Assembly: GCF_900108175.1 (NCBI RefSeq)
Contig: NZ_FNVO01000005.1
Coordinates: forward strand, 124,001 to 188,000
Direction: 5' to 3'
Source: Thermomonospora echinospora
GTDB taxonomy: Bacteria; Actinomycetota; Actinomycetes; Streptosporangiales; Streptosporangiaceae
Length of the DNA: 64,000 nucleotides
Shown: positions 27,382 through 35,918 of the stretch, one piece after another
Layout: each line of letters opens with the position of its first letter
How positions within the stretch are numbered: the first letter of the stretch is position 1
Made by a program: the position numbers and the translations under genes
Notes under the pieces: model-generated
The model's input: only the letters and a program-made list of their open reading frames with translations
Told to the model about the DNA's origin: nothing
Database searches by the model: none

Positions 27382-28224
27382 GTGCGGGGTTGGGAATGGC
27401 GGCGTCGGCGCCCGGTTGTGGTCCTGCTCGTGATCGTGGTGGCGCTGGGTGCCGGCGGTTATGTGGTGTGGTCGTACGTCCGGCCTTACCTGCACGGCTC
27501 CAACTGTGAGGTGGCCGCGGTCGAGAGGACGGTGCCGCTGGACCTGGAGCAGGCCGCCAACGCGGCGACCATCGCGGGCGTGGCGTTCCGCAAGTCGCTG
27601 CCCGAGCGGGCGGTGGTGATCGCCTACGCGACCGCGATCCAGGAGTCGCACATCCGCAACCTGCCCGGCGGCGACCGCGACTCGGTGGGGATCTTCCAGC
27701 AGCGCCCGTCGCAGGGCTGGGGGCGGGTCGACCAGTTGCGCGACCCGGTCTACGCGACCAGCAAGTTCTTCGACTCGCTGGTGAAGGTCAAGGACTACCT
27801 GGACCGGGACCTGCACGACGCGGCGCAGCAGGTGCAGCGCAGTGCCGACGGCCGGGCCTACGCCCCGCACGAGGACCGGGCCAAGCAACTGGCCGAGGCG
27901 TACACCGGGCGGCGCCCGGCCGCGGTGCGCTGCTGGTTCTCCCCCAGCAAGCGGACCGAGCCGCGGCGGGAGGAGGCCGTCCGCGCCCTGCACCAAACGT
28001 TCGGCACCAGCAGGCTCCCGGTGACCAGGGACGGCGACCGGCACACGGTGAAGGTGCCCACGCGGCGTACCGGCTGGGCGGTGGCGTCCTGGGCGGTCTC
28101 CCACGCCCAGGGCTACGGCCTGTCGGAGGTCCGCTACGCCGGCTACCGCTGGAAGTCCGAGGCGGGCCACGACGGCTGGACCGAGGACGGGCACGCCCCC
28201 GCCGACCACGTCGCCATCCGCTGA
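27382..28224 (+). CDS. Membrane-anchored lysozyme-like protein
   Basis: A 280-residue protein, often named heavy metal transporter in databases, although the sequence points to a wall-acting enzyme. An N-terminal membrane anchor (about residues 11-32) is followed by a lysozyme-like core with ATAIQESHIRNLPGGDRDSVGIFQQRPSQGWG, where the Glu would be the catalytic acid. The C-terminal HTVKVPTRRTGWAVASWAVSHAQGYGLSEVRY segment is conserved but unassigned. The GTG at 27382 is preferred because a TACGGT -10 hexamer ends seven bases upstream, suggesting a leaderless transcript; GTG at 27343 is an alternative. Muralytic activity is inferred. Confidence 0.7.
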   Translation: MRGWEWRRRRPVVVLLVIVVALGAGGYVVWSYVRPYLHGSNCEVAAVERTVPLDLEQAANAATIAGVAFRKSLPERAVVIAYATAIQESHIRNLPGGDRDSVGIFQQRPSQGWGRVDQLRDPVYATSKFFDSLVKVKDYLDRDLHDAAQQVQRSADGRAYAPHEDRAKQLAEAYTGRRPAAVRCWFSPSKRTEPRREEAVRALHQTFGTSRLPVTRDGDRHTVKVPTRRTGWAVASWAVSHAQGYGLSEVRYAGYRWKSEAGHDGWTEDGHAPADHVAIR

Positions 28225-28270
28225 TCCCTGCGGAGCCGGACGTACCGGCACGGGTTCCTGGTGATGTATC

Positions 28271-28287
28271 CCGCCGCCCGGCGGCGG
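28271..28287 (+). terminator. Short GC hairpin between convergent genes
   Basis: CCGCCGC and GCGGCGG pair around a 3-base loop, 46 bases after the lysozyme-like gene stop and before the convergent small membrane protein gene. Without a U-tract the assignment is tentative. Confidence 0.4.
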
Positions 28288-28304
28288 TCAACGTCCCTGG
28301 TGGC

Positions 28305-28646
28305 TCAAGCCTGTTCCAGGGCTTCCCCGAAGTCGTGGACGGCTTGGTCGCTGCGGTCGCCGGCCAGCAGGTGCCCTAGGCCGATGACGGCCGCGACGGG
28401 CCAATCGATCACTCCCGCCATGGCGAGGAGGCCGACACCTCCGATGAAGGCGAGCTGATTGCGCGGTGGGAGCTTGACGGTGCCCACCACGGGCAGCTCC
28501 AAGCGCGTGGCACCGTGCTCTCTGGAGCGGGCCGCAGCGCGCCGCCAGCTCCCGGGCTCGAAAGCGGCCTGCGAACGCCCCCCTCTACCGGTCGGCACTC
28601 CGCGGACCGGGGTGCCCTTCGTCTGCTTGTGGGTCGCGGTCGTCAT
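28305..28646 (-). CDS. Small hypothetical membrane protein
   Basis: A 113-residue protein with a basic N-terminus (residues 1-58), and a hydrophobic double segment LAFIGGVGLLAMAGVIDWPVAAVIGLGHLLAG (about 65-95) that may form one hairpin of two helices, then a short acidic tail. The ATG at 28646 has AGGAGAGGGG upstream, which supports a real gene. I do not recognise the family or function. It is a single-gene unit on the minus strand. Confidence 0.6.
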   Translation of the reverse strand: MTTATHKQTKGTPVRGVPTGRGGRSQAAFEPGSWRRAAARSREHGATRLELPVVGTVKLPPRNQLAFIGGVGLLAMAGVIDWPVAAVIGLGHLLAGDRSDQAVHDFGEALEQA

Positions 28647-28790
28647 GGAACCACCACCCCTCTCCTGCTACGGCTCCTGTCCCCGACCCACCGCGCGTTC
28701 CCCCGTCCAGCACCGCTATGTCACAACTTCGGCAAAGCCGAACTCCCCGCCGACGTAGCCTTCGCCGTAGGGGTCTATCGGCTCCGTCTG

Positions 28791-29540
28791 TCACTCCGGG
28801 TGGTCGTTCGCCCCGCCGTCCAGGGCTTCCTTGGGTGGGGTGTAGAGGATCTCGCGGGCCTGTTCCGCGGCGCGGGCGAGGCTTTCGCCGACGAAGTCGA
28901 GGTAGCGGGCGATGTTCTCGAGGCGGACCGCGGCCGGGGTGTCGGGGCCGAGCACGTCGGCGCCCTGCCGGGCGACCTCGACCTGCCTGGTGATGTCCCG
29001 GACGCTGGCCATCATCGACTGGTAGTAGAGGTCGCCGTCGACGACGTAGCGCTCGCGGCGGCGTTCGTCGCGTTCCCGGCGGACGAGGGTGTGCCTCTCC
29101 AGGAAGGCGATCGCTTTGGAGATGGACGCCGGGCTGACCTGGAGGCGCTGGACGAGCTCGGCGGCGGTGAGGCTGCCGGAGTCGGTGGTGTAGAGGCAGA
29201 CCAGCACCCGCGCCATCATCTTGGGCACGCCTGAGGCTATGAGGACGTCTGTGAACGTCTCCTCGTACTCACGGAGGGCCTCGGCGTCGTGTCCGTGCGG
29301 CCGGGGGGCCGACTGCGCACCTCGGGACGAGGCAGGCCGGCGCCGCTGGGCGCGCCGTTCGGTGGCGCGGTGGGCCAGGTCGGCGCGGTAGCCGGTGGGG
29401 CCGCCGTTGCGCATCACCTCACGCGTGACCGTCGAGGTCGGCCGGTCGAGACCTCTGGCTATCTCCGCGTAGGCGAGCCCATCCGCCAGCCCCAAGGCGA
29501 TCTGCCGGCGTTCGGCGTGGGTGAGCCTGCCCCCTGGCAT
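28791..29540 (-). CDS. GbsR/MarR-type regulator with N-terminal IS30-like helix-turn-helix
   Basis: A 249-residue regulator with two DNA-binding modules. Residues 1-50 (GGRLTHAERRQIALGLADGLAYAEIARGLDRPTSTVTREVMRNGG) match the HTH_38 domain of IS30 transposases. Residues about 100-230 form a winged-helix GbsR/MarR domain (AAELVQRLQVSPASISKAIAFLERHTLVRRERDERRRERY). The joint of a transposase-type HTH with a MarR domain is unusual, but both parts are intact. The ATG at 29540 is preceded by GGAG. It is divergent from the DUF4097-ABC unit, and the intergenic array of GCAACG sites is its likely operator. Confidence 0.85.
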   Translation of the reverse strand: MPGGRLTHAERRQIALGLADGLAYAEIARGLDRPTSTVTREVMRNGGPTGYRADLAHRATERRAQRRRPASSRGAQSAPRPHGHDAEALREYEETFTDVLIASGVPKMMARVLVCLYTTDSGSLTAAELVQRLQVSPASISKAIAFLERHTLVRRERDERRRERYVVDGDLYYQSMMASVRDITRQVEVARQGADVLGPDTPAAVRLENIARYLDFVGESLARAAEQAREILYTPPKEALDGGANDHPE

Positions 29541-29597
29541 CGCGCTCTCCTTCGTGCGTCCGTGATGCCCCAAGCATAGCGTTCACCCCTTGCGATT

Positions 29598-29745
29598 GCA
29601 ACGAATCCAGTGCTGTATGTTGCGTTAAGTCATCATCCATTGCAACGATCTTATCGTCACTACCTGCATAGATGTGACTTTTATGCAACGAGAGCGTTGT
29701 GAGATTCTTGAACGCAACGTAGCGTTTCCGGTGTTCGAAACAACG
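29598..29745. promoter_or_regulatory. Array of GCAAC half-sites (operator cluster)
   Basis: At least six GCAAC/CAACG sites in both orientations: 29598-29603, 29619-29624 (reverse), 29642-29647, 29685-29690 paired with 29695-29700 as an inverted repeat, 29714-29719 paired with CGTT at 29723-29726, and CAACG at 29741-29745. The 150 bases are markedly AT-rich for this genome. They lie between the regulator at 29540 and the DUF4097 gene and are probably bound by that regulator. Confidence 0.65.
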
Positions 29746-29762
29746 AGTCGCAGGAGAGCACG

Positions 29763-30425
29763 ATGCAGAAGTTCGACACCCCCGCCCCGATCTCGGCCGT
29801 CCTGGACATCCCCGCGGGGCGCGTGCGGTTCATCGCCGCCGACCGGGCCGACACCGTGGTCGAGGTCCTGCCCGCGAACGCCGCCAAGGGCCGCGACGTG
29901 AAGGCCGCGGAGCAGACCAAGGTCGAATACGCCGACGGCGTCCTGCGGATCGAGACTTCGGCGAAGAACCAGTACCTGGGCCCCTCCGGATCCATCGAGG
30001 TGACGGTCCGGTTGCCGGCCGGTTCCCGGGTCGAGGGGAAGGCGGCCTGCACCGAACTCCGGGTCGTCGGCCGCCTCGGTGACGTCGTCTTCGAAGGCGC
30101 GTACCACCAGATCAAGCTGGACGAGGCCGCGAGCGTCCGCCTCACTGCGATCGACGGCGACGTCGAGGTCGGCCGGCTGGGCGGCCCCGCGGAGATCAGC
30201 ACCCACAGGGGCGACATCCGGATCGCCGAGGCCGTGCGCGGCAAGGTCGTGCTCCGCACCCGGTCCGGCGACATCTCGGTCGGCGCCGCCGCCGGCGTCT
30301 CGGCCTCCCTGGACGCCGGCACCGGCTACGGCCGCATCACCAACGCCCTCAAGAACGACGGCACCGCCGGACTCGACATCCACGCCACCACCTCCCAGGG
30401 CGACATCGCCGCCCGCAGCCTCTAA
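29763..30425 (+). CDS. DUF4097 family beta-strand repeat protein
   Basis: A 220-residue protein of repeated short beta strands typical of DUF4097/putative adhesin-like parallel beta helices (VRLTAIDGDVEVGRLGGPAEISTHRGDIRIAEAVRGKVVLRTRSGDISVG). There is no signal peptide, so it is cytoplasmic. Related proteins are often encoded beside ABC exporters and regulators of antimicrobial resistance. The ATG at 29763 has GGAG seven bases upstream. It is the first gene of a three-gene unit with the DrrA/DrrB-like exporter. Confidence 0.88.
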   Translation: MQKFDTPAPISAVLDIPAGRVRFIAADRADTVVEVLPANAAKGRDVKAAEQTKVEYADGVLRIETSAKNQYLGPSGSIEVTVRLPAGSRVEGKAACTELRVVGRLGDVVFEGAYHQIKLDEAASVRLTAIDGDVEVGRLGGPAEISTHRGDIRIAEAVRGKVVLRTRSGDISVGAAAGVSASLDAGTGYGRITNALKNDGTAGLDIHATTSQGDIAARSL

Positions 30426-30438
30426 AAGGAGCACCACC

Positions 30439-31401
30439 ATGACCGACCTGGCCATCGCGGCGAACGGGCTGCGCAAGTCCTACCGTGACAAGGACGGCGA
30501 CAAGGTCGTCCTGGACGGCATCGACCTGGCCGTCCCCGAAGGAACGATCTTCTCCCTGCTCGGCCCGAACGGCGCCGGCAAGACCACCACCGTGCAGATC
30601 CTGTCCACGCTGATCCGCGCCGACGGCGGCCAGGTCCAGATCGCGGGATACGACTTGAACCGTCAGGCCGACGATGTGCGCGGCATGATCGGGGTGACCG
30701 GGCAGTACTCGGCGGTCGACAAGCTGCTGACCGGTGAGGAGAACCTGCTCCTCATGGCCGATCTGAAGCACCTGCCGAAGCGCACGGGCCGGCAGAAGGC
30801 CAAGGAACTGCTTGAGCGCTTCGACCTGGTCGACGCGGCCGGCAGGCCCGCCGCCACCTACTCCGGCGGCATGCAGCGCCGGCTCGACCTGGCGATGACC
30901 CTGGTCGGCGATCCCCGCCTGATCTTCCTGGACGAGCCCACCACCGGCCTGGACCCGCGCAGCCGCCGCACCATGTGGGGCATCGTCCGCGAACTCGTCG
31001 CCGGCGGCGTCACCATCTTCCTGACCACGCAGTACCTGGAGGAGGCCGACGAGCTCGCCGACCGGATCGCCCTGCTCGACCACGGGCGGCTGATCGCCGA
31101 AGGCACCGCCGAGGAGCTCAAGCGGCTCATCCCCGGCGGCCACGTCCTGCTGAAGTTCGCCGACCCGGGCCGTCTCGACGCGGCCCGGCTGGTCCTCGGC
31201 CTCGGCACCCCCGACCCCGAGGCGCTCACCCTGCAGGTACCGAGCGACGGCAGCGTCCGGGTGATCCGGCAGGTCCTCGCCGTCCTGGACGAGCACTCGA
31301 TCGAGATCGACGAGATGTCGATGCACACCCCCGACCTCGACGACGTCTTCCTCACCCTCACCGGCCAGAACGGCGACCAGGACAAGGAGCCCGTCCGATG
31401 A
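30439..31401 (+). CDS. DrrA-like ABC transporter ATP-binding protein
   Basis: A 320-residue ABC ATPase of the daunorubicin resistance family. Walker A GPNGAGKTTT, the signature YSGGMQRRLDLAMTL, Walker B LIFLDEPTTGLDP and the DrrA-specific C-terminal region (LEEADELADRIALLDHGRLIAEGTAEELK, ending near DDVFLTLTG) are present. It starts 13 bases after the DUF4097 gene, with AGGAGC upstream, and overlaps the permease gene by ATGA. It should power export of a hydrophobic compound; the substrate is unknown. Confidence 0.93.
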   Translation: MTDLAIAANGLRKSYRDKDGDKVVLDGIDLAVPEGTIFSLLGPNGAGKTTTVQILSTLIRADGGQVQIAGYDLNRQADDVRGMIGVTGQYSAVDKLLTGEENLLLMADLKHLPKRTGRQKAKELLERFDLVDAAGRPAATYSGGMQRRLDLAMTLVGDPRLIFLDEPTTGLDPRSRRTMWGIVRELVAGGVTIFLTTQYLEEADELADRIALLDHGRLIAEGTAEELKRLIPGGHVLLKFADPGRLDAARLVLGLGTPDPEALTLQVPSDGSVRVIRQVLAVLDEHSIEIDEMSMHTPDLDDVFLTLTGQNGDQDKEPVR

Positions 31402-32171
31402 GCACCCTCACCCTCGCCCTGCGCGACTCGGCCACCATGGTCCGGCGCCAGCTCAAGCGCCTGCTCCGCTACCCGTCCATGACCGTGCAGCTGGTCGTCA
31501 CGCCCGTCATCATCCTGGTCCTGTTCGTCTACGTCTTCGGCGGCACCCTCGGCGCCGGCCTCGGCGGCGGCCGCGACGTCTACGTCGACTACGTCGTCCC
31601 CGGCATCCTGCTCATGGCGGCGGCCACGGCCGCGACCGGAACCGCCGTCATGGTCGCCACCGACATGACCGAGGGCATCATCGCCCGCTTCCGCACCATG
31701 CGGATCTCCCGGGCCTCAGTCCTCACCGGCCACGTCGTCGGCAGCGTCATCCAACAACTCCTCGGCATGGCCGTCGTCATCGGCGTCGCCCTGGCCATCG
31801 GGTTCCGGCCCAACGCGACACCCGTCGAATGGCTGGCCGCCACCGGCCTGCTCACCCTGCTCGTCGTGGCCGTCACCTGGCTCGCGGTCGCCCTCGGCAT
31901 GAAGTCCCCGACCCCCGAGGCCGCCAGCAACGCCCCGATGCCCCTGGTCTTCCTGCCCTTCCTCGGCAGCGGCTTCGTCCCCACCGACTCCATGCCGGCC
32001 GTCCTACGCTGGTTCGCCGAGTACCAGCCCTTCACCCCGATCATGGAGACCGTCCGCGGCCTCCTGCTCGGCACCCCGATCGGCAACAGCGCCGCCATCG
32101 CCACCGCCTGGTGCACCGGCATCGCCACCGCCTCCTACCTGTGGGCCAAGCACACCTTCGACAAGGCCTGA
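31398..32171 (+). CDS. DrrB-like ABC-2 type permease
   Basis: A 257-residue integral membrane subunit with about six transmembrane helices (TPVIILVLFVYVFGG, VDYVVPGILLMAAATAATGTAV, LLGMAVVIGVALAIGF, LLTLLVVAVTWLAVALG, and others). The motif MTEGIIARFRTMRISRASVLTGHV and the PFTPIMETVRGLLLG block are typical of the DrrB/ABC-2 family. It is coupled to the ATPase gene and followed by a strong terminator. Confidence 0.92.
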   Translation: MSTLTLALRDSATMVRRQLKRLLRYPSMTVQLVVTPVIILVLFVYVFGGTLGAGLGGGRDVYVDYVVPGILLMAAATAATGTAVMVATDMTEGIIARFRTMRISRASVLTGHVVGSVIQQLLGMAVVIGVALAIGFRPNATPVEWLAATGLLTLLVVAVTWLAVALGMKSPTPEAASNAPMPLVFLPFLGSGFVPTDSMPAVLRWFAEYQPFTPIMETVRGLLLGTPIGNSAAIATAWCTGIATASYLWAKHTFDKA

Positions 32172-32190
32172 CCGTGGACCGACCGGACAG

Positions 32191-32224
32191 GGCCGCCAGA
32201 CCCCGCTCAACGGGTCTGGCGGCC
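32191..32224 (+). terminator. Intrinsic terminator after the ABC permease
   Basis: A perfect 13-base-pair stem (GGCCGCCAGACCC at 32191-32203 with its complement at 32212-32224) and an 8-base loop, 20 bases after the permease stop codon. Confidence 0.85.
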
Positions 32225-32323
32225 CGTTCGCACGCCACCCCCTCCGCGGCCGCACCGCCCATCGCGATGATCTTGAGGTGGCCACACCCTCGGCCGCACG
32301 AGAGCCCAGAAACCCAGGTCGGC

Positions 32324-33466
32324 CTAGACGCCGAGGCTACGGCCGATGATCTCCTTCATGATCTCGGTGGTGCCGCCGAAGATGGTCTGGATGCGGACGT
32401 CCTGGTAGGCCTTGCCGATGGGGTACTCGGTCATGTAGCCGTAGCCGCCGTGGAGCTGGACGCAGCGGTCGACGACCGTCTTGACCAGTTCGGTGTTCCA
32501 GTACTTGAGCATCGCGGCCTCTTCGGCGCTCAGCTCGCCCTCGCTCTCCTTGAGCACGCACTGGTCGGTGAACGCGCGGGCCACGGTGAGCTCGGTCTTC
32601 ATCTCCGCCAGCGTGAACCGGTTGTGCTGGAACTTGCCGATCGGGCGGCCGAACGCCTCGCGGGTCTTGCAGTACTCCAGGGTCTGCTCGAAGGCGGTCT
32701 CGGCACCGGCCAGGGCGGTGGCGCCGATGGACAGCCGCTCGCGGGCCAGGTTCTGCATCAGGTAGATGAAGCCCATGCCCTCCTCGCCGAGGAGGTTCTC
32801 CTTGGGCACCCGGACGTTGTCGAAGAACAGCTCGGCGGTGTCCTGGGCGTGCATGCCGACCTTGTCGAGGTTGCGGCCCCGCTCGAAGCCCTCCATGCCG
32901 CGCTCGACGACCAGCAGGCTGACGCCGCGCGCCCCGGCCGACGGGTCGGTCTTGGCGGCAACGATCACCAGGTCGGACAGGATGCCGTTGGAGATGAACG
33001 TCTTGGAGCCGTTGAGGACGTAGTGGTCGCCGTCGCGGACCGCGGTGGTCTTCATGCCCTGCAGGTCGGAGCCTGCGGCGGGCTCGGTCATCGCGATGGC
33101 GGTGATGATCTCGCCGGAGCAGTAGCCGGGCAGCCAGCGGCGCTTCTGCTCCTCGTTGCACAGCTTGAGCAGGTAGGCGCCGTTGATGTCGTTGTGCACC
33201 GCGAACCCGGGACCATGCACCCCGGCCCTGGCCAGCTCCTCATTGAAGATCATGTAGTAGCGGTAGTCGTCGATGCCGCCCCCGCCGTACTCCTCGGGCA
33301 CCTCGATGCCGAGCAGCCCCTGCCGGCCCGCGGCCAGCCACACGTCGCGGGAGACGATGCCGTCCTTCTCCCACTGCTCGTGGTACGGGGCGATCTCCTT
33401 CTCGATGAAGGACCGCACCATGTCGCGGAAGGCCTCGTGTTCCTCGGTGAAGATCTCGCGTCCCAT
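32324..33466 (-). CDS. Acyl-CoA dehydrogenase
   Basis: A 380-residue FAD-dependent acyl-CoA dehydrogenase. Signature 1 AIAMTEPAAGSDLQGMKTTA (about residues 123-142) and signature 2 VDRCVQLHGGYGYMTEYPIGKAYQDVRI (about 330-360) are intact, with the catalytic Glu likely the one in IFGGTTEIMKEI. The ATG at 33466 was chosen because of AGGAG about nine bases before it. It is divergent from the MerR-type regulator at 33546 with an operator-like repeat between. Substrate chain length cannot be told. Confidence 0.92.
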   Translation of the reverse strand: MGREIFTEEHEAFRDMVRSFIEKEIAPYHEQWEKDGIVSRDVWLAAGRQGLLGIEVPEEYGGGGIDDYRYYMIFNEELARAGVHGPGFAVHNDINGAYLLKLCNEEQKRRWLPGYCSGEIITAIAMTEPAAGSDLQGMKTTAVRDGDHYVLNGSKTFISNGILSDLVIVAAKTDPSAGARGVSLLVVERGMEGFERGRNLDKVGMHAQDTAELFFDNVRVPKENLLGEEGMGFIYLMQNLARERLSIGATALAGAETAFEQTLEYCKTREAFGRPIGKFQHNRFTLAEMKTELTVARAFTDQCVLKESEGELSAEEAAMLKYWNTELVKTVVDRCVQLHGGYGYMTEYPIGKAYQDVRIQTIFGGTTEIMKEIIGRSLGV

Positions 33467-33507
33467 CCGGCGGGTCTCCTCAGTTGTAAGTGCTTCCTGA
33501 TGCAGGC

Positions 33508-33535
33508 TTAATGTAACACCGGGACTGTCACATAA
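33508..33535. promoter_or_regulatory. Imperfect inverted repeat between acyl-CoA dehydrogenase and MerR genes
   Basis: TTAATGTAAC (33508-33517) and GTCACATAA (33527-33535) form an interrupted inverted repeat; inside it TGTAACA and TGTCACA are also direct copies. MerR-type regulators bind such sites in spaced promoters. It lies 10 bases before the MerR start codon. Confidence 0.5.
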
Positions 33536-33545
33536 GGGAGGGCGC

Positions 33546-34265
33546 ATGGAGCTCACGGTGGACGAGCTGGCCGCCCGGGCCGGGGTGTCGGTCCGGACCG
33601 TGCGCTACTACGCCGGACGCGGCCTGCTGCCACCCCCTCGCCTGCGCGGGCGCACCGGCCTCTACGGCGCCGAGCACCTGGCCCGGCTGGAGCTCGTCCG
33701 CGAGCTGCAGTCGCTCGGGCTGACGCTGGCCGCGATCGAGCACCATCTGCAGCGCATCCCCGAGGACGCCCCGCCGGAGGACCTGGCGCTGCAACGCGCC
33801 CTGCTGTCGCCCTGGACCCCCGACCGCCCCGAGGAGATGGACCGGCACGAGCTGGACCGCCGCGCCGGACGGCACCTGGACGACGACGTCCTCAAACGGC
33901 TGGAGGCGCTGGGCGTGGTGGAGCAGGCGTCCGGCGACACGGTTCGGGTGATCAGCACGGGGCTGTTGCGGGTCGGCGCCGAACTGGCCGCGCTGCCGCT
34001 GCCCCTGGAGACCCTGGCCGCCTCCCACGAGGCCGTCGAACGCCACACCACCGCGCTGGCCGAGGAGCTCCAGCGCAACTTCCAGGACAGCGTGGTGCGC
34101 CCGTACCGGGAACGGGGGCGACAGCCGCGGGAGCGGGAGATGCTGCTGGAGATGGCCAACCGGCTCAAGCCGCTGATGATCCAGTCACTGGTCACCTCGT
34201 TCCAGCACGCCGTCGACCGGGCCATCCGCAAGTCCGTGCCCGGCGACGAGGACGACCGGGACTAG
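33546..34265 (+). CDS. MerR-family transcriptional regulator
   Basis: A 239-residue regulator. The N-terminal winged HTH (ELTVDELAARAGVSVRTVRYYAGRGLLPPPRLRGRTGLYGAEHLARLELVRELQSLGLTLAAIEHHL, residues 2-70) is canonical MerR. The rest is a long helical effector region without cysteine clusters, so metal sensing is unlikely; regulation by fatty acyl compounds would fit the divergent acyl-CoA dehydrogenase, but that is inference. GGGAGG precedes the ATG. Its last four bases overlap the end of the convergent spermidine synthase-like gene. Confidence 0.9.
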   Translation: MELTVDELAARAGVSVRTVRYYAGRGLLPPPRLRGRTGLYGAEHLARLELVRELQSLGLTLAAIEHHLQRIPEDAPPEDLALQRALLSPWTPDRPEEMDRHELDRRAGRHLDDDVLKRLEALGVVEQASGDTVRVISTGLLRVGAELAALPLPLETLAASHEAVERHTTALAEELQRNFQDSVVRPYRERGRQPREREMLLEMANRLKPLMIQSLVTSFQHAVDRAIRKSVPGDEDDRD

Positions 34266-35872
34266 AGGTCGCGCCACTCCTGGCGCTGATAGTCGATCAG
34301 CTTCGGCTTGACCAACGTGTTGATCTCCACGTCGTCGCGCCGCAGGTCCCTGGCGAACACCGCCGACGCCCGCAGCACGTCGGCGTCCAGGAACCGCAGC
34401 CCGGAGACGGCCGGGTCCATCCGCAGCCCCGGGGCGTCCTGGCCGGCGGCGGCCAGCACGTAGCCCCAGTCGCCGAAGCTCGGCACGTCCACGTGGTACG
34501 GAACGGTCGCCAGCCCGGCCGACCGGATGGTTTTCTCGATGGACCAGAACGAGCGCGGCGCGAAGAACGGCGAGCCCGACTGGACGACCACCCGGCCGCC
34601 GGGTGCGAGCGCCCGTTGCAGCAGGCCGTAGAACTCCACCGAGTAGAGCTTGGCGGTCGGCACGTCGTCCGGGTCGGGGAAGTCCACGACCACCGCGTCG
34701 AACGTGCCCGCCCGGGACGCCACCAGGTCGCGCAGCCAGGAGAAGGCGTCGGCGTTGACCACGTGCGCCCTCGGGTCGTCGAAGGCGCGGGAGTTCAGCT
34801 CGGCCATCTCCGCGTACGTCCGGGCCAGCCTGACCATCTCCGGGTCCAGCTCCACCAGCGTGACCTGCCGGACGTCGCGGTAACGCAGCACCTCGCGCAG
34901 CGCCAGCCCGTCCCCGCCGCCGAGGATCAGCACGTTGCCGCGCGTGCCCGATAGGGCCGGATGCACCAGCGCCTCGTGGTAGCGGTACTCGTCGATGGAG
35001 GAGAACTGCAGGTCGCCGTTCAGGAACAGCCGCAGGTCCGGACGGCCGGACAGCGCCACCGAACGGGTGATCACGATCTCCTGGTAGGGCGTCCGTTCGG
35101 CCAGGGCGATCGGGTCGCGGTACAGCGCCTGCCGCGCGGACACCTCGAATCGGTCAGCCAGCGCGTACGTTCCGCCGAGCACCGCCAGCACCAGCGCCAG
35201 GCCCGTCCACAGCGCCAGCCGGGCGCCCCGCCGCACCTGCCCGCGGAACAGCCACAGCACCACCGCGATGCCCGCCACGGCGTTGCCCGCGCCCACCAGC
35301 AGTGTGCCCTTGATGTGCCCGAACAGCGGCAGCAGCAGGAACGGGAAGGCCAGCCCGCCGAGCAGCGCCCCCACGTAGTCGGCGGCGAACAGGTCGGCCA
35401 CCGCGCTGCCGGCGTCCTGCTTGCGGATCCGCTGCAGCAGCGTCATCAGCAGCGGGATCTCCGCGCCGATCAGCGCGCCCACCCCGAACGCGATGGCCAC
35501 CAGGGCGGGCGTGTACAGGCCCAGCCAGGAGTAGGCGGCGTACAGCGCGAGCACCGACAGCCCGCCGAGCAGCGCCAGCGCGCCCTCCACCGCCGCGAAC
35601 GCGACGACCGCGTGCCGTTGCAGGGGCTTGGCGGCCAGCGAGCCGACGCCCATGGCGAAGACCATGACCGACAGCACGACCGACGCCTGGGTGACCGAGT
35701 TGCCGATCAGGTAGCTGCCCAGCGCCACCAGCGCCAGCTCGTACACCAGCCCGCAGGCCGCGCACGCGAACACCGCCAGCAGCACCAGTACCCGCGCGGT
35801 GCGCACCGGCATCCGGAGCCCCGCCACCCGCTCGGGCGCCGGCGCACCCGCCTCTGCCTGCTCAGCGGTCAC
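34262..35872 (-). CDS. Membrane-anchored spermidine synthase-like protein
   Basis: A 536-residue protein. The first half has about seven to eight transmembrane helices (residues about 25-235), and the second half is a polyamine aminopropyltransferase domain with YQEIVITRS, GDLQFSSIDEYRYHEALVHPAL, LILGGGDGLALREVLRYRDVRQVTLVELDPEMVRLAR and VVVDFPDPDDVPTAKLYSVEFY. The Rossmann GGGDG motif and the Asp of the DFPDP block are intact. GTG at 35872 is preferred over 35878 because of the AAGGGGAG spacing. It is the last gene of the DUF4178-DUF350 unit. The acceptor amine is unknown; membrane-bound relatives may modify peptides or lipids. Confidence 0.88.
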   Translation of the reverse strand: MTAEQAEAGAPAPERVAGLRMPVRTARVLVLLAVFACAACGLVYELALVALGSYLIGNSVTQASVVLSVMVFAMGVGSLAAKPLQRHAVVAFAAVEGALALLGGLSVLALYAAYSWLGLYTPALVAIAFGVGALIGAEIPLLMTLLQRIRKQDAGSAVADLFAADYVGALLGGLAFPFLLLPLFGHIKGTLLVGAGNAVAGIAVVLWLFRGQVRRGARLALWTGLALVLAVLGGTYALADRFEVSARQALYRDPIALAERTPYQEIVITRSVALSGRPDLRLFLNGDLQFSSIDEYRYHEALVHPALSGTRGNVLILGGGDGLALREVLRYRDVRQVTLVELDPEMVRLARTYAEMAELNSRAFDDPRAHVVNADAFSWLRDLVASRAGTFDAVVVDFPDPDDVPTAKLYSVEFYGLLQRALAPGGRVVVQSGSPFFAPRSFWSIEKTIRSAGLATVPYHVDVPSFGDWGYVLAAAGQDAPGLRMDPAVSGLRFLDADVLRASAVFARDLRRDDVEINTLVKPKLIDYQRQEWRDL

Positions 35873-35918
35873 AGCCACTCCCCTTCCATCCGGGCGGAAG
35901 GCTACCCGTCCCGCGGTG

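Noticed and set aside
27343-28224. Heavy metal transporter (common database name)
   Set aside because: Only one transmembrane helix and no metal-binding motif; the core resembles lysozyme-like enzymes.
28791-29540. IS30 transposase remnant
   Set aside because: Only the HTH_38 domain is transposase-like; the rest is a complete GbsR/MarR domain with no DDE catalytic residues or terminal inverted repeats.
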